Of a DNA stretch of 42,061 bases, positions 1-8,288 are shown piece after piece. A program made the position numbers and the translations under genes. The first letter of the stretch is position 1; each line of letters opens with the position of its first letter. The DNA is from an uncultured Eubacteriales bacterium (GTDB lineage Bacteria > Bacillota > Clostridia > Christensenellales > Aristaeellaceae). The stretch covers positions 1 to 42,061 of the forward strand of contig CACYGB010000011.1 of NCBI GenBank assembly GCA_902773895.1, in the 5' to 3' direction. Under the pieces are notes generated by a model that saw only the letters and a list, made by a program, of their open reading frames with translations, searched no databases and was not told the origin of the DNA.

Positions 1-1597
1 GGTGGAAGCCGGCGCCAAGGAAGTCAGCGAAGACGCCATGATGGACGCCATCCTGTACGGTCATGACTTCATCAAGCAGCTGGTGGAATTCCAGGAAAAG
101 ATCACCGCTGAAATCGGCAAGCCCAAATCCGAATTCCCCCTGATCACCACCGGCGACGACATCAAGGCCGCCGTGCGGGAATACGCTTTGGAAAAGTGCG
201 AATACATCTATTCCACCTACGTGCGCAAGGAACGCCAGCAGCGCGACGCCGAAGTCAGCGCCGACGTGGCCGCCCATTTCGCCGACATCTTCCCCGGCCG
301 GGAAGGCGAAGTAGCCGATGCCCTGTATTATCTGGGCAAAGAAGTGATGCGCCGCAAGATCCTGGAACAGGGTATCCGTCCTGACGGCCGCAAAGTGGAC
401 GAAGTGCGTCCCATCTGGTGCGAAGTGGGCGTTCTGCCCCGCACCCACGGCAGCGCTGTGTTCACCCGCGGCGAAACCCAGGCCCTGACCGTGACCACCC
501 TGGGCATGGTCAGCGAAGCGCAGCAGCTGGACGGCCTGTCCAACGAAGACAGCAAGCGCTATATGCACCAGTACAACATGCCTTCCTACGCCACCGGTGA
601 AGCGGGCCGCCTGCGCAGCCCCAACCGCCGCGAAATCGGCCACGGCGCCCTGGCGGAACGCGCTCTGGTGCCCGTGATCCCCACGGAAGAAGAATTCCCC
701 TACGCCATGCGTCTGGTGTCCGAAATCCTGGGCAGCAACGGCTCTTCTTCGATGGCTTCCGTGTGCGGCAGCACCCTGAGCCTGATGGATGCCGGCGTAC
801 CCATTCATGCGCCGGTGGCCGGCGTGGCCATGGGTCTGATCCAGGATGCGGAAAGCGGCAAGATCGCCGTGCTGACCGACATCCAGGGCCTGGAAGACTT
901 CCTGGGCGATATGGACTTCAAGGTGGCCGGCACCATGAACGGCATCACCGCCATTCAGATGGACATCAAGATCAAGGGCATCAACCGCGAGATCCTGTCC
1001 CGGGCGCTGAACCAGGCTTTGAAGGGCCGGCTGCATATCCTGGGCATCATGCTGGAAACCCTGGGCCGTCCCCGGGAAAACCTGAGCAAGTTCGCCCCCA
1101 AGATCATCACCTTCTCCATCAATCCCGAAAAGATCAGCGAAGTCATCGGCCCGCGGGGCAAGATGATCAACAAGATCATCGACGAGACCGGCGTGAAGAT
1201 CGACATCGAGGACGATGGCCGGGTGTTCATCTCCACCGCCGATCAGGCGGCGGCAGACAAGGCCAAGGCCCTGATCCTGGGTATCGCCAAGGATATCGAA
1301 GTGGGCGATGTGTTCACCGGCAAGGTGGTTCGCATCATGAACTTCGGCGCCTTTGTGGAACTGGCCGGCGGCAAGGACGGCATGATCCACATTTCCAAGC
1401 TGGATAACAAGCGCGTGGAAAAGGTGGAGGATGTGGTCAAGATCGGCGACGAACTGGAAGTCAAAGTCTGCGAAATCGACTCCCAGGGCCGCATCAACCT
1501 GATCCGCAACGACATCACCTACGACAATCCCACGTTTACCCGCTCCGCTCCGGCCGGCACCCGTCCGCCGCGGCGCGATGGCCGGGACCGGAAATAA
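1..1597 (+). CDS. pnp: Polynucleotide phosphorylase (PNPase), 5' end missing
   Basis: Phosphate-dependent 3'-to-5' exoribonuclease of mRNA turnover, a cytoplasmic trimer. The gene enters from the left: 531 residues are visible and about 170 N-terminal residues (most of the first RNase PH domain) lie outside, so the GTG at base 2 is internal and not a start. Visible order: helical linker (about 1-115), second RNase PH domain starting near RPDGR (126-130) with FTRGET and the GSNGSSSMASVCGS segment (about 244-257), KH domain (about 370-430, IGPRGK), S1 domain (about 435-502), and a short basic tail ending RRDGRDRK. These domains in this order identify PNPase with little doubt. A terminator-like hairpin follows and then the M16 peptidase gene, an arrangement also known from Bacillus (pnpA, mlpA). 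Confidence 0.98.
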   Translation, partial: VEAGAKEVSEDAMMDAILYGHDFIKQLVEFQEKITAEIGKPKSEFPLITTGDDIKAAVREYALEKCEYIYSTYVRKERQQRDAEVSADVAAHFADIFPGREGEVADALYYLGKEVMRRKILEQGIRPDGRKVDEVRPIWCEVGVLPRTHGSAVFTRGETQALTVTTLGMVSEAQQLDGLSNEDSKRYMHQYNMPSYATGEAGRLRSPNRREIGHGALAERALVPVIPTEEEFPYAMRLVSEILGSNGSSSMASVCGSTLSLMDAGVPIHAPVAGVAMGLIQDAESGKIAVLTDIQGLEDFLGDMDFKVAGTMNGITAIQMDIKIKGINREILSRALNQALKGRLHILGIMLETLGRPRENLSKFAPKIITFSINPEKISEVIGPRGKMINKIIDETGVKIDIEDDGRVFISTADQAAADKAKALILGIAKDIEVGDVFTGKVVRIMNFGAFVELAGGKDGMIHISKLDNKRVEKVEDVVKIGDELEVKVCEIDSQGRINLIRNDITYDNPTFTRSAPAGTRPPRRDGRDRK

Positions 1598-1621
1598 CAA
1601 ACGGTTCATAAAATGATTTTC

Positions 1622-1655
1622 AAGGGGGAAACTGAAAATGTTTCCCTCTTGTTTT
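1622..1655 (+). terminator. Rho-independent terminator after pnp
   Basis: An 11-bp inverted repeat (arms 1622-1632 and 1640-1650, one G-U pair, 7-nt loop) is followed by GTTTT. It lies between the pnp stop and the ribosome-binding site of the next gene, so it probably ends or attenuates the pnp transcript. The T-tract is short, so read-through is possible. Confidence 0.6.
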
Positions 1656-1676
1656 CAAGTTGTAAAGGAGTAATCC

Positions 1677-2921
1677 ATGGAAGAATTCGTGCTGAAAAAC
1701 GGCTTGACGGTGCTGGTGGAGCCCATGGCGTATCTGCGCTCGGTTTCGATGGGCGTATGGGTCAAGGCCGGTTCCATTCTGGAAACGCCGGAAGAAAACG
1801 GGCTGTCCCACTTCATGGAGCATATGGCCTTCAAGGGCACCGGCAAGCGCACGGCACGGCAGATCGCCGAGGAAATGGACGCCGTTGGCGGCCATCTGAA
1901 CGCGGCGACCAGCAAACTGTGCACGAATTACTATGCCAAGGTGATCGACGAGGATCTGCCGCTGGCGGCGGACATCCTGGCCGACATCGTGTGCGATCCG
2001 GCGCTGGATGAAGGGGAAACCAACAAGGAACGCGGCGTGGTGCTGGAAGAGATCGCCATGGTGGAGGATTCCCCGGAAGACGTGGTGTATGACGTGCTGG
2101 CGGAGGCGGTTTTCGGCAAGCAGACCCTGGGGCAGACGATCCTGGGCCCGGCGGAAAAGCTGCAGGTTTACACGCCTGCGGATCTGCGTTCGTTCCGGCA
2201 GCGGCATTACGGGCCGCAGAATGCGGTGGTAGCGGTGGCCGGCCACGTGGAGCCGGAAAGGGCGCGGGATCTGATGGAAGAAAAATTCGGCGCCTGGACG
2301 GGAGCGGCAGGCCAGGATTTCCCGCAGTCCGTGGCGGTGGATGAACCCCGGAAATTGGCCCGGGACAAGGATACCGAGCAGGTGCACCTGTGCGTTTCCT
2401 TCCGTGCCTGCGCCATGGGCAGCCCGGATATTTACCCGACGGCCGTGATGAACAACATCCTGGGCGGCGGCATGAGCAGCCGGCTGTTCCAGAAGATCCG
2501 GGAAGAAATGGGCATGGCGTACACGGTGTATTCCGGGCCGTCCAGCTATCCTTCCTGCGGGGAATTCACCATTTACGCCGCCACCAACCCCAAACACGTG
2601 AAAACGGTGCTGGAGCAAATGGACATGGAGATCCAAAAGCTGCTGGACAGCGGCGTGACAGAAAAGGAATTCATCATGAGCAAGGCCCAATTAAAGGGCA
2701 GCTATATCCTGGGCCTGGAAAGCGCCTACAACCGGATGAGCGCCCTGGGGCACAACCAGATGCTGCTGGGCAAGACCATTCCGCCGGAGGAAACTATTGC
2801 CGCCATTGAGAAGGTGAGCATGGAGGACGTGGCCGCCGCGGCGCACCAGATCCTGACCGGCCCCCGGGCCTACGCCGTGGTGGGACGGCATGCGGACAAA
2901 TATCTGAAATATATGCGGTAA
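1677..2921 (+). CDS. mlpA: M16 family zinc metallopeptidase (MlpA/YmxG type)
   Basis: Zinc-dependent endopeptidase of the insulinase/processing-peptidase family, 414 residues, the usual size for a single-chain bacterial M16B protein. The inverted zinc motif HxxEH is present as HFMEH at residues 45-49, and the third ligand glutamate lies about 76 residues later in the VVLEEIAM segment (E124/E125). The C-terminal inactive half follows, with the GGGMSSRLFQKIRE segment typical of the family. No signal peptide is seen, so it is likely cytoplasmic. The start ATG has an AAAGGAG site 7 nt upstream. It directly follows pnp, as mlpA does (one gene away) in B. subtilis, which supports the name. Its natural substrate is not evident from the sequence. 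A strong terminator follows. Confidence 0.93.
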   Translation: MEEFVLKNGLTVLVEPMAYLRSVSMGVWVKAGSILETPEENGLSHFMEHMAFKGTGKRTARQIAEEMDAVGGHLNAATSKLCTNYYAKVIDEDLPLAADILADIVCDPALDEGETNKERGVVLEEIAMVEDSPEDVVYDVLAEAVFGKQTLGQTILGPAEKLQVYTPADLRSFRQRHYGPQNAVVAVAGHVEPERARDLMEEKFGAWTGAAGQDFPQSVAVDEPRKLARDKDTEQVHLCVSFRACAMGSPDIYPTAVMNNILGGGMSSRLFQKIREEMGMAYTVYSGPSSYPSCGEFTIYAATNPKHVKTVLEQMDMEIQKLLDSGVTEKEFIMSKAQLKGSYILGLESAYNRMSALGHNQMLLGKTIPPEETIAAIEKVSMEDVAAAAHQILTGPRAYAVVGRHADKYLKYMR

Positions 2922-2930
2922 AGAGAAAAT

Positions 2931-2975
2931 CAAAACCCCGTGCGTGTTTTCCGGACGCGCACGGGGGTTTTGTGT
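2931..2975. terminator. Bidirectional terminator between the peptidase gene and convergent araC
   Basis: A 14-bp stem (arms 2931-2944 and 2958-2972, one bulged G) has a run of A on the left side and TTTT on the right. It sits 9 bases after the peptidase stop and 12 bases before the end of the converging AraC gene, so it can end transcription from both sides. Confidence 0.85.
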
Positions 2976-2986
2976 TCAGCGGCGGT

Positions 2987-3814
2987 TTATGATATTTTCC
3001 GGTATCCCCGGGGGGTCACGCCGAATTTCTTTTTGAAGGCGTCTTTGAAATAGTTGCTGTCGGAAAAGCCGCAGCGAAAGGCGATGGTGGTAATGGAATC
3101 AGTGGTGGAAACCAACTCCAGCGCGGCGTGATGCAGCCGGATGAACACCAGATATTCATGCAGGCCGATGCCGGTGGCCTGGCGGAATTTGCGGCTCAGG
3201 TAATTGGGGCTGAACCCGACGGCCATGGCGATGTCGGTGGTGGACAGGGAATGCATGTAATGGGCGCTGATGTACTGGGCGGCCTGCACGATCTGCTGGT
3301 CGGTGGTGTGGATGTCGGCAGGCGGATCGCTCAGGAAGGTGCAGACCCGGCTGCAAAGCAGCAGCAGCTCCTGCAGGCAGGTTTCCCGAAGCAGGGCGGA
3401 ACGGGCATCATTGATTTTTTCCTCAGCCGTGATGCGGCCAAGGCACGCGCTGATTTGCTCCCGGTGGGCTTCCGGTGTCTGGAAGATCGCGGTTTCGGTA
3501 AAAAAGCGATCGGGCATCATTTGCCGGGCCGCGGCAGGAATGTGATCCTTGCTGAACAGCACCACAGTGCGCTTGCAGGGGCCGAACAGGTAACGGGTAT
3601 AGTGCAGTTCCAGCGGCGGAACCAGAATGAAATCGCCTGCATGCAGATCGTAAATCCTTTCGTCAATCAGGAAGCGGCAGGCGCCGGATTCCACGTAGAA
3701 AAGTTCAAAGCAGTTATGGCAGTGATGGCCGGACATCACAAAATGCTGATCCCGCTGCTTGGTTTCCGCGTGGACGCCTTCCCATTTTCCCACCGGTTTG
3801 CGCAATTCTGTCAT
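2987..3814 (-). CDS. AraC-family transcriptional regulator (cupin + HTH)
   Basis: A 275-residue regulator. The N-terminal cupin-like sensor (about 1-150) contains H-x-H-x-C-F-E (SGHHCHNCFELFYV) and the beta-strand IYDLHAGDFILVPP, as in sugar-responsive AraC proteins. The C-terminal double helix-turn-helix (about 175-275) ends GFSDSNYFKDAFKKKFGVTPRGYRK, the family signature. I chose the ATG at 3814 because GGAGAG precedes it and the reading frame upstream (50 more codons) overlaps the divergent promoter. It is transcribed divergently from the exporter/oxidoreductase operon with overlapping -35 regions, so it most likely controls that operon and itself. The effector is unknown; a sugar or sugar acid is plausible from the cupin type. 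Confidence 0.9.
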   Translation of the reverse strand: MTELRKPVGKWEGVHAETKQRDQHFVMSGHHCHNCFELFYVESGACRFLIDERIYDLHAGDFILVPPLELHYTRYLFGPCKRTVVLFSKDHIPAAARQMMPDRFFTETAIFQTPEAHREQISACLGRITAEEKINDARSALLRETCLQELLLLCSRVCTFLSDPPADIHTTDQQIVQAAQYISAHYMHSLSTTDIAMAVGFSPNYLSRKFRQATGIGLHEYLVFIRLHHAALELVSTTDSITTIAFRCGFSDSNYFKDAFKKKFGVTPRGYRKIS

Positions 3815-3862
3815 GGCTTCTCTCCGTCTGAATGTGTGTTGAAGAAACTGTGTTTTACAGAA

Positions 3863-3891
3863 ATTATAGGATAAAAACGGTGGAAAATCAA
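3863..3891 (-). promoter_or_regulatory. Sigma-A promoter of the AraC gene
   Basis: Read on the minus strand, a -35 box TTGATT (3886-3891) and a perfect -10 box TATAAT (3863-3868) are separated by 17 nt. Transcription would begin near 3856, about 40 nt before the chosen start. Confidence 0.65.
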
Positions 3892-3909
3892 GAAAAATTC
3901 CGATACAAT
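3881..3909 (+). promoter_or_regulatory. Promoter of the exporter/oxidoreductase operon
   Basis: A -10 box TACAAT (3904-3909) stands 17 nt from a weak -35 TGGAAA (3881-3886). The -35 boxes of the two divergent promoters abut, so one bound regulator could affect both. A weak -35 with a good -10 suits an activated promoter, which fits control by the adjacent AraC protein. Confidence 0.5.
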
Positions 3910-3966
3910 ATGGATTTGTGAAAAAGGGTAACGGGGCATACAAATCCGGCCCGGATGGAGGCAATC

Positions 3967-5709
3967 ATGCTCAGACAGATTCGCTGGCTGTGGGAGAACA
4001 TGGATAAAACGTATCAAAGGCGGCATATCGTGGCCCTTTGCATCAGCGTGTTCACCTGCATGCTTCTTTTGGTGAACCCGGCGCTTTCCCGGCGGCTCAT
4101 CGACGATGTGATCGTGGCGCAGAACCCGGAACCCCTGATGGGGATCCTGCTGGTGATGCTGGCAGTGAAGCTGGGCAGGGAAGGGCTTCGCTATCTGATG
4201 GTGGTGTTCCTGGAAAAGGATTCCCAGAACGTGATTTTCAATCTGCGCCGCCGGCTGTTTGAAAAAATGCAGTACAGCGACATGCGCTTTTTTGACAATC
4301 ACCGGGCCGGCGACCTGATGACCCGCATGAGCGCCGACCTGGATTGGTGCCGCCATTTTTTGAGTTATATCGACTATCGGATCATCGACGCGGTGTGCAC
4401 CTTCCTGTTTGCCGGGGTTTATCTGTTCCTGGTGAACTGGAAGCTGACACTGCTTTTGATTGCCATTACGCCGGTGCTGCTGCTGATTACCAAATTCTTT
4501 TCCAAGCAAGTCCGGCCCCGGTTCGTATTCATGCGGGAAAAGCTCAGCGAAATGAATACGGCCGCCCAGGAGAACATCGCTGGCAACCGGGTGGTCAAGG
4601 CCTTTGCCCGGGAGGAATATGAAAAAGCCCGGTTTGAGGAGAAGAATGCAGCCTTTATGGAAAGCCACCTGCGCATCAACAAGCTGTGGCTCACGTTTTA
4701 TCCCATGATCGAACTGCTGGCCAACGGCATGATGCTGGTGACGGTGTTTGTGGGCGGATTGTTCATTATCCGCGGGGAAATGACGCCGGGCCAGATGGCC
4801 ATTTTCACCGGTCTCAGCTGGGCGCTGTCCAATCCTATGCGGGAACTGGGAAACCTGATCAACGACCTGCAGCGTTTTTCCACCTCGGCGGCCAAGGTGA
4901 TGGAGCTGTACTATGCCCGGTCGGAGATTGTAGATGCGGCGGACGCGGCGGAGCATGAAACCATGCAGGGGAAAATCGAATTCCGCCATGTGTCTTTCAA
5001 AACGGACAGCAAACAGATCCTGGAGGATGTGGATTTTACGGTACAACCGGGGCAGACGGTGGCCGTAATGGGCCCCACTGGCAGCGGGAAAACCACGCTG
5101 ATCCAGCTGCTGGCCAGGTTTTACGACGTGACGGACGGGGAGATCCTGGTGGACGGGTGCGATGTGAAACAATGGAAGCTGAAGCAGCTCCGGGGCGGCA
5201 TCGGCACGGCCACCCAGGATGTATTCCTGTTTTCGGACACGGTGGAAGGCAACGTGGCCTTTGGCAACCAGGAACTGACCATGGATGAAGTGCGGGATTT
5301 CTCCCGGCGCGCGGCCGCCGCGGAATTTATTGACCATTTGCCGGAAAAGTATGACACCATCATCGGGGAACGCGGCGTGGGGCTATCCGGCGGCCAAAGG
5401 CAGCGCATCGCCCTGGCCCGGGCGCTGGCGGTCAAGCCCAGCATCCTGGTGATGGACGATACCACCTCAGCCGTGGACAGTGAAACGGAGCAGTACATTC
5501 AGCAGCAGCTGCGGCAGCTTCCCTTCCCGTGCACCAAATTCATCATTGCCCAGCGCATCTCCTCCATGCGGGACGCCGATTTGATCCTGGTGCTCAAGGA
5601 CGGGAAAATCACCGAACGCGGCACGCACCGGGAACTGCTGGCGCTGCGCGGGTATTACTGGCAGACCTATTGCCTGCAATACGGCATTCCCATGAAGGAG
5701 GCGGTATAA
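3967..5709 (+). CDS. ABC exporter half-transporter, subunit A (degenerate ATPase site)
   Basis: A 580-residue fused membrane/ATPase protein of the MdlB/BmrC type. Six membrane segments lie within about 20-300, then a nucleotide-binding domain with Walker A GPTGSGKT (369-376), signature LSGGQ (473-477) and Walker B ILVMDD (493-498). Two catalytic positions deviate: the Walker B glutamate is Asp498 and the H-loop histidine is Gln529 (IIAQR). The partner gene starts at the next base and has the complementary defect (signature LSQGE), so the two should form a heterodimer with one intact and one degenerate ATP site, as in TM287/288 and BmrCD. Start at 3967 rather than 3955: GGAGG lies 5-9 nt upstream of 3967, inside the longer frame. 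The exported substrate is unknown. Confidence 0.92.
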   Translation: MLRQIRWLWENMDKTYQRRHIVALCISVFTCMLLLVNPALSRRLIDDVIVAQNPEPLMGILLVMLAVKLGREGLRYLMVVFLEKDSQNVIFNLRRRLFEKMQYSDMRFFDNHRAGDLMTRMSADLDWCRHFLSYIDYRIIDAVCTFLFAGVYLFLVNWKLTLLLIAITPVLLLITKFFSKQVRPRFVFMREKLSEMNTAAQENIAGNRVVKAFAREEYEKARFEEKNAAFMESHLRINKLWLTFYPMIELLANGMMLVTVFVGGLFIIRGEMTPGQMAIFTGLSWALSNPMRELGNLINDLQRFSTSAAKVMELYYARSEIVDAADAAEHETMQGKIEFRHVSFKTDSKQILEDVDFTVQPGQTVAVMGPTGSGKTTLIQLLARFYDVTDGEILVDGCDVKQWKLKQLRGGIGTATQDVFLFSDTVEGNVAFGNQELTMDEVRDFSRRAAAAEFIDHLPEKYDTIIGERGVGLSGGQRQRIALARALAVKPSILVMDDTTSAVDSETEQYIQQQLRQLPFPCTKFIIAQRISSMRDADLILVLKDGKITERGTHRELLALRGYYWQTYCLQYGIPMKEAV

Positions 5710-7509
5710 ATGGCGCGGAACAAATTTGACGTGGACGAGCGGCTGGAATCGCCGTTTCAATGGAAGCATCTGAAGCGCGCCGGAAAATATATAGCCCGGC
5801 ACAAGTACAAAATGATCGCTGCCCTGGCCCTCAGCGCCCTGGCCAGCGTGGCCACGCTTTACATTCCCAAGGTGACGCAGTGGGTGCTGGATGAAGCGGT
5901 GCCGCAGAAGAACACCGCCATGATCGGCCAGATGGCGCTGCTGTTCGTGGGCCTGATTCTGCTGAGCATCGTGTTTACCACCATCCGTTCCCGCATGATG
6001 GCGCACGTGAGCCAGCGGATCATTCATGACATCCGCAGCGATCTGTTTGCCCATCTGCAGAAGCTGCCCTTCAGCTATTACGACAGCCGTCCCGCCGGCA
6101 AGATCCTGGTGCGGGTGATCAATTACGTCAACTCGGTTTCGGATATCCTGTCCAACGGCATCATCAACATGATCCTGGAGATCATCAACCTGATTTTCAT
6201 CGTCGTCTTTATGTATTCCACTAACGCCACCCTGGCCACGGTGATCGTGGCGGGGCTGCCGGTGTTCATCGGCGTGATCCTGCTGATCAAGCCGCGGCAG
6301 CGCCGGGCCTGGCAGAACCAAAGCAACAAGAACAGCAATTATAATGCCTATCTGGCAGAATCCATCGACGGGGTCCGGGTAAGCCAGCTGTTTGACCGGC
6401 AGGAAGTGAATATTTCCATCATGGAGCGGCTGGCCTCCGCCTGCCGTCAGGCGTGGCTGCGGGCCGTTTATATCAGCAACACGGTGTGGCTCAGCAGCGA
6501 AACCATGACCCAGATCGTGCTGACTTTCCTCTATATCGCCGGCGTCTATTGGATGGGCGGCGGCAAGATGGTATCCTTCGGCGTCATTCTGGCCATGGGG
6601 CAGTATGTCAGCCGTTTCTGGCAGCCCATTACCAACCTGGCCAATATCTACAACTCCTTCGTCAACAACATCGCGTACCTGGAGCGCATTTTTGAAACCA
6701 TGGATGAGCCGGTGGTGGTGGACGACGCGCCAAATGCGGAAGAGCTGCCGGCTATCAGCGGCGAAGTGGACTTTGAGAATGTGACCTTTGCCTATGAAGA
6801 AGGGATCGATGTACTGGAGCATCTGGATCTGCACGTGAACGCCGGGGAGAGCATTGCCCTGGTGGGTCCCACCGGCGCGGGAAAGAGCACCATCATCAAT
6901 CTGCTCTGCCGGTTCTATAATCTGAACAGCGGCAGGATCCTGCTGCACGACGCCCGGGGCGGCGTGCATGACATCAGCGGCGTCACCCTTCATTCCCTGC
7001 GGACCCAGCTGGGCATCATGCTGCAGGACAGCTTTATTTTCTCCGGCACGTTGATGGAAAACATCCGATATGGTAAACTGGATGCGACGGACGCGGAAGT
7101 GAAGGAAGCGGCCCGGCGGGTGCGGGCGGATGCGTTCATCAGCAAAATGCCCCAGGGCTATCAGACGGAAATCAGGGAACGGGGAAACAACCTGTCCCAA
7201 GGCGAAAAGCAGCTGGTAGCCTTTGCCAGAACGCTGTTGTCCGATCCGGCGATCCTGATCCTGGATGAAGCTACCTCGTCCATTGACACCCAGACGGAAA
7301 AGCTGCTGCAGGAGGGCATTCAGGAAATGCTCAAGGGCCGCACCAGCTTCATCGTGGCGCACCGGCTGAGTACCATCAAAAACTGCGACCGTATCCTGTA
7401 TATCAGCAATAAAGGCATTGCCGAAATGGGAAGCCATGAAGAACTGATGGCCCTCAAGGGGCTGTATTACCAGCTGTACACCGCGCAGGCCCAGGAGGAA
7501 ACTGCATAA
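5710..7509 (+). CDS. ABC exporter half-transporter, subunit B
   Basis: A 599-residue partner of the preceding protein. The membrane domain spans about 30-320. The nucleotide-binding domain has Walker A GPTGAGKS (386-393), a non-canonical signature LSQGE (495-499), canonical Walker B ILILDE (515-520, catalytic Glu520) and H-loop His551. Its Walker B pairs with the intact LSGGQ of subunit A to make the working site; its own LSQGE faces the degenerate Walker site of A. The start codon directly abuts the stop of subunit A and GGAGG lies within the end of that gene, so translation is coupled. Such heterodimers export drugs, peptides or lipids; the neighbouring oxidoreductases do not identify the cargo. 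Confidence 0.92.
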   Translation: MARNKFDVDERLESPFQWKHLKRAGKYIARHKYKMIAALALSALASVATLYIPKVTQWVLDEAVPQKNTAMIGQMALLFVGLILLSIVFTTIRSRMMAHVSQRIIHDIRSDLFAHLQKLPFSYYDSRPAGKILVRVINYVNSVSDILSNGIINMILEIINLIFIVVFMYSTNATLATVIVAGLPVFIGVILLIKPRQRRAWQNQSNKNSNYNAYLAESIDGVRVSQLFDRQEVNISIMERLASACRQAWLRAVYISNTVWLSSETMTQIVLTFLYIAGVYWMGGGKMVSFGVILAMGQYVSRFWQPITNLANIYNSFVNNIAYLERIFETMDEPVVVDDAPNAEELPAISGEVDFENVTFAYEEGIDVLEHLDLHVNAGESIALVGPTGAGKSTIINLLCRFYNLNSGRILLHDARGGVHDISGVTLHSLRTQLGIMLQDSFIFSGTLMENIRYGKLDATDAEVKEAARRVRADAFISKMPQGYQTEIRERGNNLSQGEKQLVAFARTLLSDPAILILDEATSSIDTQTEKLLQEGIQEMLKGRTSFIVAHRLSTIKNCDRILYISNKGIAEMGSHEELMALKGLYYQLYTAQAQEETA

Positions 7510-7527
7510 GAAAGGAAGAATGTCACA

Positions 7528-8274
7528 ATGTACCAGGTACGTGGAAAATGGGCGCTGATCACCGGCGCGGCCCGGGGGATCGGCCATCTGACCGCCCGGT
7601 TTATGGCGGCGCAGGGGTGCAACCTGATCCTGCACAGCCGCAGCCTGGCCCATACGGAAAAGGTGCTGGAGGAAGTAAAAGCCCAGGGCGTTTCCGCCTG
7701 CGCCGTGGAAGCAGATCTGAATGATCTGGCTGCGGTTGAGCGGATGCTGAAAGAGATCGACGCGATGCAGCTGCCCGTGGACATCGTGCTGAACAACGCC
7801 GGGCTGCAGATCGCCTACCACACCGATTACCTGAAAACGCCGGTGGAGGATTATGAGGTCAGCTTCCGGGTGAACACCATTGCGCCGGCCATGATTTGCT
7901 ATCATTTCCTGCCGGGCATGATGGCCCGGGGAAGCGGCCGCATCCTGAACACTACCAGCGGTATCGCACTGGACGTGTGCCAGGCGGGCTATTCCGCCAG
8001 CAAGGCGGCGCTGGACAAAATCACCATTGATCTGGGCAGCAAAGTGCAGGGCACCGATGTGCTGATCAACCTGACAGACCCCGGCTGGTGCCGCACGGAT
8101 CTGGGCGGCCCCCAGGCCCCCAACGCGCCGGAAAGCGCCATCCCCGGCATTGTGGTGGGCGTGTTTGTCAACGATGGAAGATCCGGCCGTTATCTGGGTG
8201 CCCAGCATTTTGCCGGCATGACGCTGGAGGCTGCGGTACGCAAGGCGGAAACGGAATTTGACAGTCCGTATTGA
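7528..8274 (+). CDS. Short-chain dehydrogenase/reductase (SDR)
   Basis: A 248-residue classical SDR, an NAD(P)-dependent oxidoreductase. Seen: the cofactor motif TGAARGIG (12-19), VLNNAG (87-92), a serine in NTTSG (Ser144) and the catalytic YSASK (Tyr155, Lys159). The PGWCRTDLGG segment (about 193-202) is the usual post-active-site loop. It starts 18 bases after the exporter gene with an AAAGGAAG site, so it is in the same operon. Substrate not deducible; together with the Gfo/Idh-like and alcohol dehydrogenase genes downstream it suggests stepwise redox conversion of a polyol, sugar or small carbonyl compound. Confidence 0.9.
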   Translation: MYQVRGKWALITGAARGIGHLTARFMAAQGCNLILHSRSLAHTEKVLEEVKAQGVSACAVEADLNDLAAVERMLKEIDAMQLPVDIVLNNAGLQIAYHTDYLKTPVEDYEVSFRVNTIAPAMICYHFLPGMMARGSGRILNTTSGIALDVCQAGYSASKAALDKITIDLGSKVQGTDVLINLTDPGWCRTDLGGPQAPNAPESAIPGIVVGVFVNDGRSGRYLGAQHFAGMTLEAAVRKAETEFDSPY

Positions 8275-8288
8275 GAAAGGAAAAGACG

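Noticed and set aside
8271..8288. TTG at 8271 as start of the Gfo/Idh-like gene
   Set aside because: It overlaps the SDR stop and lacks a suitable site; the ATG at 8289 has GAAAGGA in place and begins the Rossmann strand directly.
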